This document shows, in pieces, positions 19,349 through 29,025 of a DNA stretch of 64,000 nucleotides. How positions within the stretch are numbered: position 1 is the stretch's first letter; each line of letters begins with the position of its first letter. The notes beneath the pieces were generated by a model. The model had not been told where the DNA came from, did not search any database, and was given only the letters and a program-made list of their open reading frames with translations. Made by a program: the position numbers and the translations under genes. The stretch lies in assembly GCF_022879575.1 (NCBI RefSeq), contig NZ_CP084261.1, positions 124,001 through 188,000 of the forward strand, in the 5' to 3' direction. This DNA is from Caballeronia sp. SL2Y3 (GTDB taxonomy: Bacteria; Pseudomonadota; Gammaproteobacteria; Burkholderiales; Burkholderiaceae).

Positions 19349-21124
19349 ATGGCTGCAATCAAGACTTCCTTGCCGCGTCGGCGCTTCGACGTGGTGATCG
19401 TGGGCGCGGGCGGCTCGGGCATGCGCGCGTCGCTGCAGCTCGCGCGCGCGGGCCTGTCCGTCGCGGTGCTCTCCAAGGTGTTTCCGACGCGCTCGCATAC
19501 GGTGGCCGCACAGGGCGGCATCGGCGCATCGCTCGGCAACATGAGCGAGGACAACTGGCACTACCACTTCTACGACACGATCAAGGGCTCCGACTGGCTC
19601 GGCGATCAGGACGCGATCGAGTTCATGTGCCGCGAAGCGCCCAATGCCGTGTACGAGCTGGAACACATGGGCATGCCGTTCGACCGCAATCCGGACGGCA
19701 CCATCTATCAGCGCCCGTTCGGCGGCCATACCGCGAACTACGGCGAGAAGCCGGTGCAACGCGCGTGCGCGGCGGCTGACCGCACGGGTCACGCGTTGCT
19801 GCACACGCTGTATCAGCAGAACGTCGCGGCCAAGACGCACTTCTTCGTCGAGTGGATGGCGCTGGACCTGATCCGCGACGCCGACGGCGACGTGCTCGGC
19901 GTGACCGCGCTCGAAATGGAAACGGGCGACGTCTACATCCTCGAAGGCAAGACGACGCTGTTCGCCACGGGCGGCGCGGGTCGCATCTTCGCGGCATCGA
20001 CCAATGCGTTCATCAATACGGGCGATGGTCTCGGCATGGCCGCGCGCTCGGGCATCGCGCTGCAGGACATGGAGTTCTGGCAGTTCCACCCGACGGGCGT
20101 CGCGGGCGCCGGCGTGCTGATCACCGAAGGCGTGCGCGGTGAAGGCGGCATCTTGCGTAACGCGAACGGCGACCGCTTCATGGAACGCTACGCGCCGACG
20201 CTCAAGGACCTCGCGCCGCGCGACTTCGTTTCGCGCTCGATGGACCAGGAGATCAAGGAAGGACGCGGCGTCGGCCCGAACAAGGACCATGTGCTGCTGG
20301 ACCTGTCGCACATCGGCGCCGAGACGATCATGAAGCGTCTGCCGTCGATTCGCGAGATCGCGCTGAAGTTCGCCAACGTCGACTGCATCAAGGAGCCGAT
20401 TCCGGTGGTGCCCACCATCCACTATCAGATGGGCGGGATTCCGACAAACATGCACGGGCAAGTGGTCGGCACGGCGAAGGGCTACGACGATCCGGTTAAC
20501 GGCTTCTATGCAGTGGGCGAATGCTCGTGCGTCTCCGTGCACGGCGCGAACCGTCTGGGTACGAACTCGCTGCTGGACCTCGTGGTGTTCGGCCGCGCGG
20601 CGGGCAATCACATCATCAAGCACGCGACCGAGATGAAGGAGCACAAGCCGCTGCCGACCGATGCCGCCGACTTCGCGATGGAACGGCTCGCGGTGCTGGA
20701 AAAGTCGACCTCGGGCGAATACACGCAGCACATCGCCAACGACATTCGCGCGACGATGCAATCGCACGCGGGCGTGTTCCGCACTTCGAAGCTCTTGGAA
20801 GAGGGCGTCGGCAAGATCGCGGAGTTGGCCGAGCGCGTGAAGCACGTGCATCTGAAGGACAAGTCGAAGGTGTTCAACACCGCGAAGGTCGAGGCGCTGG
20901 AACTGGCGAACTTGATCGAAGTGGCGCGCGCGACGATGGTCTCGGCCGAGGCGCGCAAGGAAAGCCGTGGCGCGCATGCGCATAGCGACTACGAGCATCG
21001 CGATGACGAGAACTGGATGCGTCATACGCTGTGGTTCAGCGAAGGCAATCGCCTCGACTACAAGCCGGTGCAGATGAAGCCGCTGACGGTCGAATCGGTG
21101 CCGCCGAAGGCGCGTACCTTCTAA
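19349..21124 (+). CDS. sdhA: Succinate dehydrogenase flavoprotein subunit
   Basis: A 591-residue flavoprotein. The ATG at 19349 gives MAAIKTSLPRRRFDVVIVGAGGSGMRASLQ, with the FAD GxGxxG motif at about 19-24. SHTVAAQGG carries His50 for covalent FAD attachment. Substrate and catalytic residues appear in MEFWQFHPTGVAGAGVLITEGVRGEGG and VHGANRLGTNSLLDLVVFGR. The C-terminus EDENWMRHTLW-type segment (here HRDDENWMRHTLWF) is normal. It oxidises succinate to fumarate. FAD insertion is expected to use SdhE, encoded two genes downstream. Confidence 0.98.
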   Translation: MAAIKTSLPRRRFDVVIVGAGGSGMRASLQLARAGLSVAVLSKVFPTRSHTVAAQGGIGASLGNMSEDNWHYHFYDTIKGSDWLGDQDAIEFMCREAPNAVYELEHMGMPFDRNPDGTIYQRPFGGHTANYGEKPVQRACAAADRTGHALLHTLYQQNVAAKTHFFVEWMALDLIRDADGDVLGVTALEMETGDVYILEGKTTLFATGGAGRIFAASTNAFINTGDGLGMAARSGIALQDMEFWQFHPTGVAGAGVLITEGVRGEGGILRNANGDRFMERYAPTLKDLAPRDFVSRSMDQEIKEGRGVGPNKDHVLLDLSHIGAETIMKRLPSIREIALKFANVDCIKEPIPVVPTIHYQMGGIPTNMHGQVVGTAKGYDDPVNGFYAVGECSCVSVHGANRLGTNSLLDLVVFGRAAGNHIIKHATEMKEHKPLPTDAADFAMERLAVLEKSTSGEYTQHIANDIRATMQSHAGVFRTSKLLEEGVGKIAELAERVKHVHLKDKSKVFNTAKVEALELANLIEVARATMVSAEARKESRGAHAHSDYEHRDDENWMRHTLWFSEGNRLDYKPVQMKPLTVESVPPKARTF

Positions 21125-21145
21125 GGCAAGGGCAAGGATATCCAA

Positions 21146-21847
21146 ATGGCAAAGAGAATTTTTGAGGTCTACCGGTACGATCCGGACAAGGACGCCGCGC
21201 CGCGCATGCAGAGCTACGAGCTAGATCTGACGCATGAACGCATGCTGCTCGACGCGCTGGTGAAGCTGAAGGAGCTCGATGAAACGCTGTCGTTCCGTCG
21301 CTCGTGCCGCGAAGGCGTGTGCGGCTCGGACGCGATGAACATCAACGGCAAGAACGGTCTCGCGTGTCTCACGAACCTGAACGATCTGCCGCAGCGCATC
21401 GTGCTGCGTCCGCTGCCGGGGCTGCCGGTGGTGCGCGATCTGATCTGCGATTTCACGCAGTTCTTCAATCAGTATCACTCGATCAAGCCGTACCTGATCA
21501 ACGACACGCCGCCGCCGGAGAAGGAGCGTTTGCAGTCGCCGGTGGAGCGCGACGAACTCGATGGGCTGTATGAGTGCATTCTGTGCGCGAGTTGCTCGAC
21601 GTCGTGCCCGAGCTTCTGGTGGAACCCGGACAAGTTCGTGGGTCCGGCGGGCTTGCTGCAGGCGTATCGCTTCATCGCCGATAGCCGCGATCAGGCCACC
21701 GGCGAGCGGCTCGATAATCTGGAAGACCCGTATCGCCTGTTCCGCTGCCACACGATCATGAACTGCGTCGACGTGTGCCCGAAGGGACTCAACCCGACGA
21801 AGGCCATCGGCAAGATCAGGGAAATGCTGGTGCGGCGGGCGGTTTGA
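21146..21847 (+). CDS. sdhB: Succinate dehydrogenase iron-sulfur subunit
   Basis: A 233-residue protein with all three cluster motifs: [2Fe-2S] in [20 protein letters not shown] with a further Cys in GLACL, [4Fe-4S] in [16 protein letters not shown], and [3Fe-4S] in [17 protein letters not shown]. It transfers electrons from FAD in SdhA to the quinone site in SdhCD. A 21-bp gap follows sdhA; sdhE begins 14 bp after its stop. Confidence 0.98.
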   Translation: MAKRIFEVYRYDPDKDAAPRMQSYELDLTHERMLLDALVKLKELDETLSFRRSCREGVCGSDAMNINGKNGLACLTNLNDLPQRIVLRPLPGLPVVRDLICDFTQFFNQYHSIKPYLINDTPPPEKERLQSPVERDELDGLYECILCASCSTSCPSFWWNPDKFVGPAGLLQAYRFIADSRDQATGERLDNLEDPYRLFRCHTIMNCVDVCPKGLNPTKAIGKIREMLVRRAV

Positions 21848-21861
21848 CAAAGGATGATGAC

Positions 21862-22143
21862 ATGGTCGACAAGCAAGACGACTCGCATCAGTCCGACCCT
21901 CTTCGCCGTGCGCGTCTTCGCTGGCGCGCGCGGCGCGGCTTGCTGGAAAACGATCTGATCTTCGAGCGTTTTTTCAGCCGATATGAGCATGACCTCAGCG
22001 ACGCCGACGTGGCCGCATTGACCCGCCTGCTGGAGCTGAGCGACAACGAATTGATGGACCTGCTGCTCGCGCGCACCGAACCGGAAGGCGATCTCGCCAC
22101 GCCGGACGTGATGCGCCTGCTGCAGTGGCTGCGTTCGGTGTGA
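21862..22143 (+). CDS. sdhE: FAD assembly factor SdhE
   Basis: A 93-residue protein of the SdhE/Sdh5 family. After a short charged tail it has RARLRWRARRGLLENDLIFERFF, the RGxxE core that binds SdhA, and an acidic helical remainder ending MRLLQWLRSV. The ATG at 21862 is chosen because AAAGGATGATGAC precedes it and upstream in-frame codons lie inside sdhB. It promotes covalent FAD attachment to SdhA. It belongs to the sdhCDAB-sdhE transcript, with gltA following after 166 bp. Confidence 0.93.
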   Translation: MVDKQDDSHQSDPLRRARLRWRARRGLLENDLIFERFFSRYEHDLSDADVAALTRLLELSDNELMDLLLARTEPEGDLATPDVMRLLQWLRSV

Positions 22144-22309
22144 TTTCGGCAGAGATCCCGGGAGTTTTGCACAATACGCGCAGCAACCGGGCCGAAACAC
22201 GAAGCGACGACCAGCCTGAGCACTCGCGGCTACCCTGAAGCGTTGCCGCGCAGCTTCCGTCGTGCAAATTATCGAAAACCTGTATCCATACTTCGATTGA
22301 GGATGTGCT

Positions 22310-23611
22310 ATGACCCCGTCAGATGTTAAAGCCACGCTATCGTTCAGCGACAACTCGCCGAGCGTCGAAATGCCGATCTACAAGGGCACGATGGGCCCGG
22401 ACGTGATCGACATCCGCAAGTTGTACGGGCAGACCGGCAAGTTCACGTATGACCCGGGCTTCATGTCGACGGCGGCGTGTAATTCCGCGATCACGTATAT
22501 CGACGGCGACAAGGGCGAGCTGCTGTATCGCGGCTACCCGATCGAGCAACTGGCCGTGAACGCCGACTTCCTCGAAACCTGCTATCTGCTGCTGAAGGGC
22601 GAACTGCCGAACGCGGCGCAGAACAAGGAATTCGTCGATACGGTGACGCGTCACACGATGGTGCATGAGCAGATGCACTTCTTCTTCCGCGGCTTCCGTC
22701 GCGACGCGCACCCGATGGCCGTGCTGACCGCGGCAGTCGGCGCGCTGTCGGCGTTCTATCACGATTCGCTCAACATCAACGACCCGCGTCACCGCGAAGT
22801 CTCCGCGATCCGCATGATCGCGAAGCTGCCGACGCTCGTCGCGATGGCGTACAAGTTCAGCATCGGCCAGCCGTTCGTGTATCCGCGCAACGAGCTGTCG
22901 TACAGCGCGAACTTCATGCACATGATGTTCTCGAACCCGTGCGAAGAGTACAAGGTCAACGACGTGCTGGTGCGCGCGCTCGACCGCATCCTGATTCTGC
23001 ACGCGGATCACGAGCAGAACGCGTCGACGTCCACCGTGCGTCTCGCGGGTTCGTCGGGCGCGAATCCGTTCGCATGTATCGCGGCCGGTATCGCGTGTCT
23101 GTGGGGCCCGGCGCACGGCGGCGCGAACGAAGCCGCGCTCAATATGCTGGAAGAGATCGGCTCGGTCGAGAACATTCCCGAATTCATCAAGCAGGTGAAG
23201 GACAAGAATTCGGGCGTGAAGCTGATGGGCTTTGGCCACCGCGTCTACAAGAACTACGATCCGCGCGCCAAGCTGATGCGCGAAACCTGCCACGAAGTGC
23301 TGAACGAGCTCGGCCTGCACGACGACCCGCTCTTCAAGCTCGCGATGGAACTGGAAAAGATCGCGCTGGAAGACGAATACTTCGTGTCGCGCAAGCTGTA
23401 CCCGAACGTCGATTTCTACTCGGGTATCGTGCAGCGCGCGCTCGGCATTCCGACGTCGATGTTCACCTGCATCTTCGCAATGGCGCGTACCGTCGGCTGG
23501 ATCGCGCAGTGGAACGAGATGATTGCGGATCCCGAGCAGAAGATCGGCCGTCCGCGTCAGTTGTTCGTCGGGCATACGCCGCGTGAAGCGAAGCCGCTCG
23601 ATCAGCGGTAA
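22310..23611 (+). CDS. gltA: Citrate synthase (type II, NADH-sensitive type)
   Basis: A 433-residue citrate synthase. Diagnostic regions: [33 protein letters not shown], the catalytic-His region [17 protein letters not shown], the second His in [17 protein letters not shown] and the Asp region [20 protein letters not shown]. The length equals the proteobacterial hexameric GltA group. It condenses acetyl-CoA and oxaloacetate to start the TCA cycle. It sits downstream of sdhE and is followed by a strong terminator at 23638. Confidence 0.98.
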   Translation: MTPSDVKATLSFSDNSPSVEMPIYKGTMGPDVIDIRKLYGQTGKFTYDPGFMSTAACNSAITYIDGDKGELLYRGYPIEQLAVNADFLETCYLLLKGELPNAAQNKEFVDTVTRHTMVHEQMHFFFRGFRRDAHPMAVLTAAVGALSAFYHDSLNINDPRHREVSAIRMIAKLPTLVAMAYKFSIGQPFVYPRNELSYSANFMHMMFSNPCEEYKVNDVLVRALDRILILHADHEQNASTSTVRLAGSSGANPFACIAAGIACLWGPAHGGANEAALNMLEEIGSVENIPEFIKQVKDKNSGVKLMGFGHRVYKNYDPRAKLMRETCHEVLNELGLHDDPLFKLAMELEKIALEDEYFVSRKLYPNVDFYSGIVQRALGIPTSMFTCIFAMARTVGWIAQWNEMIADPEQKIGRPRQLFVGHTPREAKPLDQR

Positions 23612-23637
23612 GCCGATTCACGGTTGAGGTAGATTGA

Positions 23638-23669
23638 AGGCCCCGGCGGGCGACTGCCGGGGCCTTTTT
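23638..23669 (+). terminator. Rho-independent terminator of gltA
   Basis: A 10-bp perfect stem AGGCCCCGGC / GCCGGGGCCT with an 8-nt loop, followed by a T-run on the plus strand, 26 bp past the gltA stop. Confidence 0.9.
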
Positions 23670-23704
23670 GCGTTGTGGATGACAGGATCAACGGGGATAC
23701 TGAT

Positions 23705-23920
23705 ATGCGAACGACTATCGCGATTGATCGTAACCTACTGGCTAGAGTTCAGGCTTACACCGGTCTGACCGACGAATCCGCAATTGTTCACGAGGCACTG
23801 AAGGCGCTCGTGCAACGCGAAGCAGCGCGGCGGCTTGCGAGCCTCGGCGGCAGTCAGCCGGACGTTGAAGGCGCTCGCCGTGGTCCGCCGGAAGGACATG
23901 AAGATCTGGACGCGCGATAA
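23705..23920 (+). CDS. vapB: VapB-type antitoxin (orphan, altered C-terminus)
   Basis: A 71-residue protein starting MRTTIAIDRNLLARVQAYTGLTDESAIVHEAL, followed by KALVQREAARRLASLGGSQPDVE. This is the ribbon-helix-helix-like, DNA-binding VapB family (VapB antitoxin/DUF2191 type). GGGGAT precedes the ATG. The usual short Pro/Arg ending after LGGS is replaced by GARRGPPEGHEDLDAR, which is translated from DNA that in another frame encodes a VapC C-terminus. The complete PIN-domain toxin that should follow is missing. The gene lies just after the gltA terminator. It may persist as a repressor or be decaying. Confidence 0.75.
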   Translation: MRTTIAIDRNLLARVQAYTGLTDESAIVHEALKALVQREAARRLASLGGSQPDVEGARRGPPEGHEDLDAR

Positions 23921-23975
23921 GCGCTTGCACAAAGTCGCCCAAGAGCTTGGAGTCGGTGCGGTGCTCCAGCATTGA
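23862..23975 (+). pseudogene. vapC: Remnant of the VapC PIN-domain toxin (C-terminal fragment)
   Basis: In the reading frame of position 23862, ending at TGA 23973-23975, the DNA reads MKIWTRDKRLHKVAQELGV after a short TLKALAVVRRKD lead. IWTRDKRL followed by an Ala/Glu/Leu helix is the usual C-terminal end of VapC PIN-domain RNases. No upstream part with the conserved N-terminal Asp (usually in a VDTSVWI segment) exists, and the fragment overlaps the 3' end of vapB in another frame. I read this as an internal deletion that removed the end of vapB and most of vapC. Confidence 0.6.
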
Positions 23976-24162
23976 AGGCAAGAAAACGTTAGGCTGGTAG
24001 TACCCATCCAGGTACTGATACCACCACCATAACCCCATGTTTTCAATAGCTTTTTTGCCTTAGCCTAGTACCCACGCGGCGCGCGGAGGTGGCATAATCG
24101 TCCAACAAGCTGCCGACGAAGCGAAGCAGCGTCACCCCGCAGTCATCTGAGAAGCGCTCACC

Positions 24163-25572
24163 ATGTCCCAGACTCTCTACGACAAGTTGTGGAACTCGCA
24201 CGTCATCCACACGGAAGAGGACGGCACCTCGATCCTCTATATCGACCGTCATCTGCTGCATGAAGTGACGAGCCCGCAAGCCTTCGAAGGGCTGAAGCTG
24301 CATCAGCGTCCCGTCTGGCGCATCAGCGCGAATCTGGCCGTGTCCGATCACAACGTGCCGACCACCGACCGCTCGCAAGGCATCGCCGATCCGGTGTCGA
24401 AGCTGCAAGTCGACACGCTCGACGCCAATTGCGACGAGTTCGGCATCACGCAGTTCAAGATGAACGACCTGCGTCAGGGCATCGTGCATATCATCGGGCC
24501 GGAGCAGGGCGCGACGCTGCCGGGCATGACCATCGTCTGCGGCGACTCGCACACGTCCACGCACGGCGCATTCGGCGCGCTCGCGCACGGCATCGGCACA
24601 TCGGAAGTGGAGCACGTGCTCGCCACGCAAACGCTCCTGCAAAAGAAGAGCAAGAACATGCTCGTCAAGGTGGAAGGTCCGCTGCCGCGCGGCTGCACGG
24701 GCAAGGACATCGCGCTCGCGGTCATCGGCAAGATCGGCACGGCGGGCGGCACGGGCTACGCCATCGAGTTCGGCGGCTCCACCATTCGCGCGCTCAGCAT
24801 GGAAGGCCGCATGACGGTCTGCAACATGGCGATCGAAGCGGGCGCGCGCGCGGGCATGGTCGCTGTCGACGATACGACCATCAACTATCTGAAGGATCGT
24901 CCGTATTCGCCGCAGGGCGTCGAGTGGAATCAGGCAGTCGAGTACTGGCGCACGCTGAAGTCGGACCCGGACGCGCATTTCGATCGCGTCGTGGAAATCA
25001 ATGCCGCCGAGATCGTGCCGCAAGTCACGTGGGGCACGTCGCCGGAAATGGTGACGTCCATCGACGGTCGCGTGCCCGATCCCGAGCGCGAAAAAGACCC
25101 GGTCAAGCGCGATGCCATGGAGCGCGCGCTGCACTACATGGCGCTGCAGCCGAATACGCCGATCGAATCGATCAAGCCGGACAAGATTTTCATCGGCTCG
25201 TGCACGAACGCGCGCATCGAAGACCTGCGCGCCGCCGCGTACGTGGTGAAGTCGCTCGGCAAGCGCGTGGCGTCGAACATCCGCACGGCGATGGTCGTGC
25301 CGGGCTCCGGTCTCGTGAAGGCCCAGGCCGAGCGCGAAGGGCTCGACAAGATCTTCACCAACGCCGGTTTCGAGTGGCGCGAGCCGGGCTGCTCCATGTG
25401 CCTCGCGATGAACGCGGACCGTCTGGAGCCGGGCGAACGCTGCGCATCGACGTCGAACCGCAACTTCGAAGGGCGTCAGGGCGCGGGCGGCCGCACGCAC
25501 CTCGTCAGCCCGGCGATGGCCGCCGCGGCGGCAATCGAAGGCCACTTCGTCGACGTGCGCAAGCTCGCGTAA
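24163..25572 (+). CDS. leuC: 3-isopropylmalate dehydratase large subunit
   Basis: A 469-residue aconitase-superfamily protein. Features: the start [72 protein letters not shown], and [4Fe-4S] cysteines in [16 protein letters not shown] and [11 protein letters not shown]. With LeuD it isomerises 2-isopropylmalate to 3-isopropylmalate in leucine synthesis. It heads a plus-strand leuCDB run. CATAAT at 24093-24098 is a -10 candidate without an obvious -35. I see no Leu-rich leader peptide or T-box. Confidence 0.98.
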   Translation: MSQTLYDKLWNSHVIHTEEDGTSILYIDRHLLHEVTSPQAFEGLKLHQRPVWRISANLAVSDHNVPTTDRSQGIADPVSKLQVDTLDANCDEFGITQFKMNDLRQGIVHIIGPEQGATLPGMTIVCGDSHTSTHGAFGALAHGIGTSEVEHVLATQTLLQKKSKNMLVKVEGPLPRGCTGKDIALAVIGKIGTAGGTGYAIEFGGSTIRALSMEGRMTVCNMAIEAGARAGMVAVDDTTINYLKDRPYSPQGVEWNQAVEYWRTLKSDPDAHFDRVVEINAAEIVPQVTWGTSPEMVTSIDGRVPDPEREKDPVKRDAMERALHYMALQPNTPIESIKPDKIFIGSCTNARIEDLRAAAYVVKSLGKRVASNIRTAMVVPGSGLVKAQAEREGLDKIFTNAGFEWREPGCSMCLAMNADRLEPGERCASTSNRNFEGRQGAGGRTHLVSPAMAAAAAIEGHFVDVRKLA

Positions 25573-25596
25573 CCCAACGGGACACAGAGACAGATC

Positions 25597-26247
25597 ATGG
25601 AAAAATTCACCGTGCATAGCGGCCTCGTGGCGCCGCTGGACCGCGAGAACGTCGACACCGACGCGATCATCCCGAAGCAGTTTCTGAAGTCGATCAAGCG
25701 CACCGGTTTCGGCCCGAACGCGTTCGACGAATGGCGCTATCTGGACGTCGGCCAGCCTGGGCAGGACAACAGCAAGCGTCCGCTGAATCCGGACTTCGTG
25801 CTGAACCAGCCGCGCTATCAGGGCGCGTCGATTCTGCTCACGCGCAAGAACTTCGGCTGCGGCAGTTCGCGCGAGCATGCGCCGTGGGCGCTGGAACAGT
25901 ACGGCTTTCGCGCGATCATCGCGCCGAGTTTCGCGGACATTTTCTATAACAACTGCTTCAAGAACGGCTTGCTGCCGGTCGTGCTGTCGGAGCAACAGGT
26001 CGACAAGCTCTTCAACGAGACGTACGCGTTCGTCGGCTTCAAGCTGACCATCGATCTCGAAGCGCAAGTCGTGCGCACCGGCGACGGCACCGAGTACGCG
26101 TTCGACGTGCCCGGTTTTCGCAAGTATTGCCTGCTGAACGGTTTCGACGACATCGGTCTCACGCTGCGCCACGCGGACAAGATAAAGCAGTTCGAAGCCG
26201 AGCGGCTCGCGAAGCAGCCGTGGCTCAACAATCGGCTCGTCGGATAA
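25597..26247 (+). CDS. leuD: 3-isopropylmalate dehydratase small subunit
   Basis: A 216-residue swivel-domain subunit: [37 protein letters not shown] at the start, and [42 protein letters not shown] in the centre. Length is normal for the bacterial LeuD. It partners LeuC, whose gene ends 24 bp upstream, and is followed by leuB after 30 bp. Confidence 0.97.
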   Translation: MEKFTVHSGLVAPLDRENVDTDAIIPKQFLKSIKRTGFGPNAFDEWRYLDVGQPGQDNSKRPLNPDFVLNQPRYQGASILLTRKNFGCGSSREHAPWALEQYGFRAIIAPSFADIFYNNCFKNGLLPVVLSEQQVDKLFNETYAFVGFKLTIDLEAQVVRTGDGTEYAFDVPGFRKYCLLNGFDDIGLTLRHADKIKQFEAERLAKQPWLNNRLVG

Positions 26248-26277
26248 ACGAAACACGCACACGTAGAAGGAAGCCAC

Positions 26278-27345
26278 ATGAAGATTGCAGTGCTCCCCGG
26301 CGACGGGATCGGTCCGGAAATCACGGCCGAAGCGGTCAAGGTGCTGAACGCGCTCGGCGAAAAGTTCGAGCTGGAGGAAGCGCCCGTCGGCGGCGCGGGT
26401 TACGAGGCGAAGGGGCATCCGCTGCCCGACGAGACGCTCGCGCTCGCGAAAGAGGCCGACGCGATTCTCTTCGGCGCGGTCGGCGACTGGAAGTACGACT
26501 CGCTCGAGCGCGCGCTGCGCCCGGAGCAAGCGATTCTCGGCCTGCGCAAGCATTTGCAGCTCTTCGCGAACTTCCGTCCGGCAATCTGCTATCCGCAACT
26601 GACGGCCGCTTCGTCGCTGAAGGCGGAAATCGTGTCGGGGCTCGACATCCTGATCGTGCGCGAACTGAATGGCGACATCTACTTCGGCCAGCCGCGCGGC
26701 GTGCGGCAAGCGCCGGACGGCCCGTTCGAAGGCGCGCGCGAAGGTTTCGACACCATGCGCTATTCGGAGCCGGAAGTGCGCCGTATCGCGCACGTCGCGT
26801 TTCAGGCCGCGCAAAAGCGCCAGAAGAAACTGACGAGCGTCGACAAGGCCAACGTGCTGGAAACGTCGCAACTGTGGCGCGACACGATGATCGACGTCGC
26901 CAAGGAATACGCGGACGTCGAGCTGTCGCACATGTATGTCGACAACGCGGCGATGCAGCTCGTCAAGGCGCCGAAGGCATTCGACGTCGTCGTGACCGGC
27001 AACATGTTCGGCGACATTCTGTCCGACGAAGCCGCGATGCTGACCGGCTCCATCGGCATGTTGCCGTCGGCGTCGCTCGACAAGAACAACAAGGGCCTGT
27101 ACGAGCCGTCGCACGGTTCCGCGCCGGATATCGCGGGCAAGGGCGTGGCCAATCCGCTCGCGACCATTCTTTCGGCCGCGATGATGCTGCGTTATTCGCT
27201 CGGCAAGACGGAGCAGGCGGATCGCATCGAGAACGCGGTGAAAAAGGTGCTCGAGCAGGGCTACCGCACGGGCGATATCGCGACGCAGGACGGCCGGACC
27301 GTCGGCACGAAAGAGATGGGCGACGCCGTACTCGCGGCGCTGTAG
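26278..27345 (+). CDS. leuB: 3-isopropylmalate dehydrogenase
   Basis: A 355-residue NAD-dependent beta-decarboxylating dehydrogenase. [23 protein letters not shown] starts the fold. Substrate and metal motifs are [73 protein letters not shown] and [30 protein letters not shown]. It oxidises and decarboxylates 3-isopropylmalate to 2-oxoisocaproate. AAGGAAG precedes the ATG. It closes the leuCDB run; asd follows after about 380 bp of structured spacer. Confidence 0.98.
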   Translation: MKIAVLPGDGIGPEITAEAVKVLNALGEKFELEEAPVGGAGYEAKGHPLPDETLALAKEADAILFGAVGDWKYDSLERALRPEQAILGLRKHLQLFANFRPAICYPQLTAASSLKAEIVSGLDILIVRELNGDIYFGQPRGVRQAPDGPFEGAREGFDTMRYSEPEVRRIAHVAFQAAQKRQKKLTSVDKANVLETSQLWRDTMIDVAKEYADVELSHMYVDNAAMQLVKAPKAFDVVVTGNMFGDILSDEAAMLTGSIGMLPSASLDKNNKGLYEPSHGSAPDIAGKGVANPLATILSAAMMLRYSLGKTEQADRIENAVKKVLEQGYRTGDIATQDGRTVGTKEMGDAVLAAL

Positions 27346-27375
27346 TACTGATCTCGGGATCGCCCGAGTCGGTAC
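27345..27375 (+). other. Hairpin directly after leuB
   Basis: The sequence from the leuB stop forms an extended imperfect hairpin: GTAC / GTAC outer arms (27345-27348, 27372-27375) and a perfect CTCGGG-ATCG-CCCGAG core. No T-run follows, so it is more likely an mRNA 3'-end or processing element than a classical terminator. Confidence 0.4.
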
Positions 27376-27458
27376 AGTTGACGCGCAATTCGCGGCGATT
27401 TCACCGGAAAGACGGTACTTCCGACGAAAACGCCGCGTTTCGTGTATATTCTTTGGTC

Positions 27459-27647
27459 ATGGCGAAGAACTCTCAATTCTCTACGGATTGCATCGGCCGC
27501 GGCATCGACGCTCGCGCGACCGGCTTCGCCCTCGTCACGCGCATCGACGGCATCGCCAGCATTGGCGCTATCGGCGCTATCGGCGCTATCGGCACGTCCA
27601 AAACGCGCATTACGAAAGTCTCCATCAAAGCGATCACGATTCGCTGA
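27459..27647 (+). CDS. Ile/Thr-rich small ORF upstream of asd (possible leader peptide or small protein)
   Basis: A 62-codon frame, ATG to TGA, in the leuB-asd spacer. It contains 12 Ile and 7 Thr, including a tandem SIGAIGAIGAIG made by three exact copies of the nonamer GGCGCTATC (27564-27590). TATATT at 27445-27450 resembles a -10 element, but no good -35 or Shine-Dalgarno is visible. Its stop lies 81 bp before the asd start, and a 9-bp perfect hairpin lies between. Asd makes the precursor of Thr, Ile, Met and Lys, so an Ile/Thr-rich leader would make sense. It could equally be chance coding of a repeat. I do not recognise any family. Confidence 0.35.
   Translation: MAKNSQFSTDCIGRGIDARATGFALVTRIDGIASIGAIGAIGAIGTSKTRITKVSIKAITIR
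27564..27590 (+). repeat. Three tandem copies of a 9-bp repeat
   Basis: GGCGCTATC is repeated exactly three times head to tail inside the small ORF before asd, coding GAI three times in frame. The unit length (multiple of three) allows copy-number change without a frameshift. Confidence 0.85.
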
Positions 27648-27668
27648 TCGTCCCTCGTGTCCGAGCGT

Positions 27669-27707
27669 CTTCCCCGCGCGGCCACGCCGGGTAAGGATGC
27701 GGGGAAG
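27669..27707 (+). promoter_or_regulatory. Hairpin in the asd leader
   Basis: A perfect 9-bp stem CTTCCCCGC / GCGGGGAAG encloses a 21-nt loop and ends 21 bp before the asd ATG. The sequence after it (CCTCAACAAATAAGG) is not a U-tract, so it does not look like an intrinsic terminator. It could stall ribosomes, protect mRNA or alter access to the asd ribosome site (AAGG). Confidence 0.4.
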
Positions 27708-27728
27708 CCTCAACAAATAAGGTTAGTC

Positions 27729-28850
27729 ATGAACGTAGGTCTCGTGGGTTGGCGCGGCATGGTCGGCAGCGTGCTGATGCAGCGCATGCAGCAGGAAGGC
27801 GATTTCGACCTGATCGAACCGGTGTTTTTCAGCACCAGCAATGCGGGCGGCAACGCGCCGTCGTTCGCCAAAAACGAGACGAAGCTCAAAGACGCGACGA
27901 GCATCGACGACCTGAAGAAGTGCGACGCCATCATCACCTGCCAGGGCGGCGACTACACGAACGACGTGTATCCGAAGCTGCGCGCGGCGGGCTGGAAGGG
28001 CTACTGGATCGACGCGGCCTCGGCGCTGCGCATGAACGACGACGCGGTCATCATTCTCGATCCGGTGAACCTCGACGTCATCAAGGATTCGCTCGTTAAG
28101 GGCGGGCGCGATTTCATCGGCGGCAACTGCACCGTCAGCCTGATGCTGATGGCGCTGGGCGGCCTCTTCCGCGAAAACCTCGTCGACTGGATGACGGCCA
28201 TGACGTATCAGGCCGCATCGGGCGCGGGCGCGCAGAACATGCGCGAACTGCTGTCGCAAATGGGCGCGCTGAACGCGTCGGTGGCGGGCGATCTCGCGAA
28301 TCCGTCGTCGGCCATTCTGGATATCGACCGCAAGGTGCTCGCCACGATGAACAGCGACGCCATGCCGACCGACCATTTCGGCGTGCCGCTCGCCGGCTCG
28401 CTGATTCCGTGGATCGACAAGGATCTCGGCAACGGCATGTCGAAGGAAGAGTGGAAGGGCGGCGCGGAAACCAACAAGATTCTCGGCAAGCCGGCAATGG
28501 GCCAGCCGGGTTCCATTCCGGTCGATGGCCTCTGCGTGCGCATCGGCGCGATGCGCTGCCACTCGCAGGCGCTGACCATCAAGCTGAACAAGGACGTGCC
28601 GCTCGACGAAATCAACGGCATTCTGGCTTCGGCGAACGACTGGGTGAAGGTCGTGCCGAACGAGCGCGAAGCGTCGATGCGCGATCTGTCGCCGGCAGTC
28701 GTCACCGGCACGCTGACGGTGCCGGTCGGCCGTCTGCGCAAGCTCGCGATGGGCGGCGAATACCTGTCGGCGTTCACCGTCGGCGACCAGTTGCTGTGGG
28801 GCGCCGCGGAGCCGTTGCGCCGCATGCTTCGCATTCTGTTGGACAAGTAA
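27729..28850 (+). CDS. asd: Aspartate-semialdehyde dehydrogenase
   Basis: A 373-residue Gram-negative type Asd. The start [21 protein letters not shown] is chosen; an extension to 27657 would read through the leader hairpin. Motifs: [19 protein letters not shown], the active-site Cys134 in [17 protein letters not shown] and a substrate Arg/His region in [16 protein letters not shown]. It reduces 4-aspartyl phosphate to aspartate semialdehyde, the branch point to Lys/DAP, Met, Thr and Ile. It is followed by a terminator at 28889. Confidence 0.97.
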   Translation: MNVGLVGWRGMVGSVLMQRMQQEGDFDLIEPVFFSTSNAGGNAPSFAKNETKLKDATSIDDLKKCDAIITCQGGDYTNDVYPKLRAAGWKGYWIDAASALRMNDDAVIILDPVNLDVIKDSLVKGGRDFIGGNCTVSLMLMALGGLFRENLVDWMTAMTYQAASGAGAQNMRELLSQMGALNASVAGDLANPSSAILDIDRKVLATMNSDAMPTDHFGVPLAGSLIPWIDKDLGNGMSKEEWKGGAETNKILGKPAMGQPGSIPVDGLCVRIGAMRCHSQALTIKLNKDVPLDEINGILASANDWVKVVPNEREASMRDLSPAVVTGTLTVPVGRLRKLAMGGEYLSAFTVGDQLLWGAAEPLRRMLRILLDK

Positions 28851-28888
28851 AGTAAACTACGCGCCTGAGAGCGCGGACCTCGTCCAGG

Positions 28889-28915
28889 AAGCGTCGCGTT
28901 ATCGCGGCGCTTTTT
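28889..28915 (+). terminator. Rho-independent terminator of asd
   Basis: A 10-bp stem AAGCGTCGCG / CGCGGCGCTT (one G-U pair) with a TTAT loop, then TTTTTG, 38 bp after the asd stop. This separates asd from fimV. Confidence 0.8.
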
Positions 28916-29025
28916 GTTTATGGAGCCGCATTTTTGGGACTGCGAGCGAATCGACCGGTCGTACGATTGGGGCGCGCATCAGTCTTGCTGTTCGTATCAA
29001 CCTTCGCCGTACTTCTGGAGCTTCA

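Noticed and set aside
23742..24038. Minus-strand frame with GLWWWYQYLDGYYQ as a transposase fragment
   Set aside because: I could not recognise any transposase motif; most of the frame is antisense to the vapB and vapC remnant.
24043..27114. A 1023-codon open frame on the minus strand opposite leuC-leuD-leuB
   Set aside because: It mirrors three certain genes codon for codon and is Arg/His/Asp-rich, the usual antisense shadow of GC-rich coding DNA.
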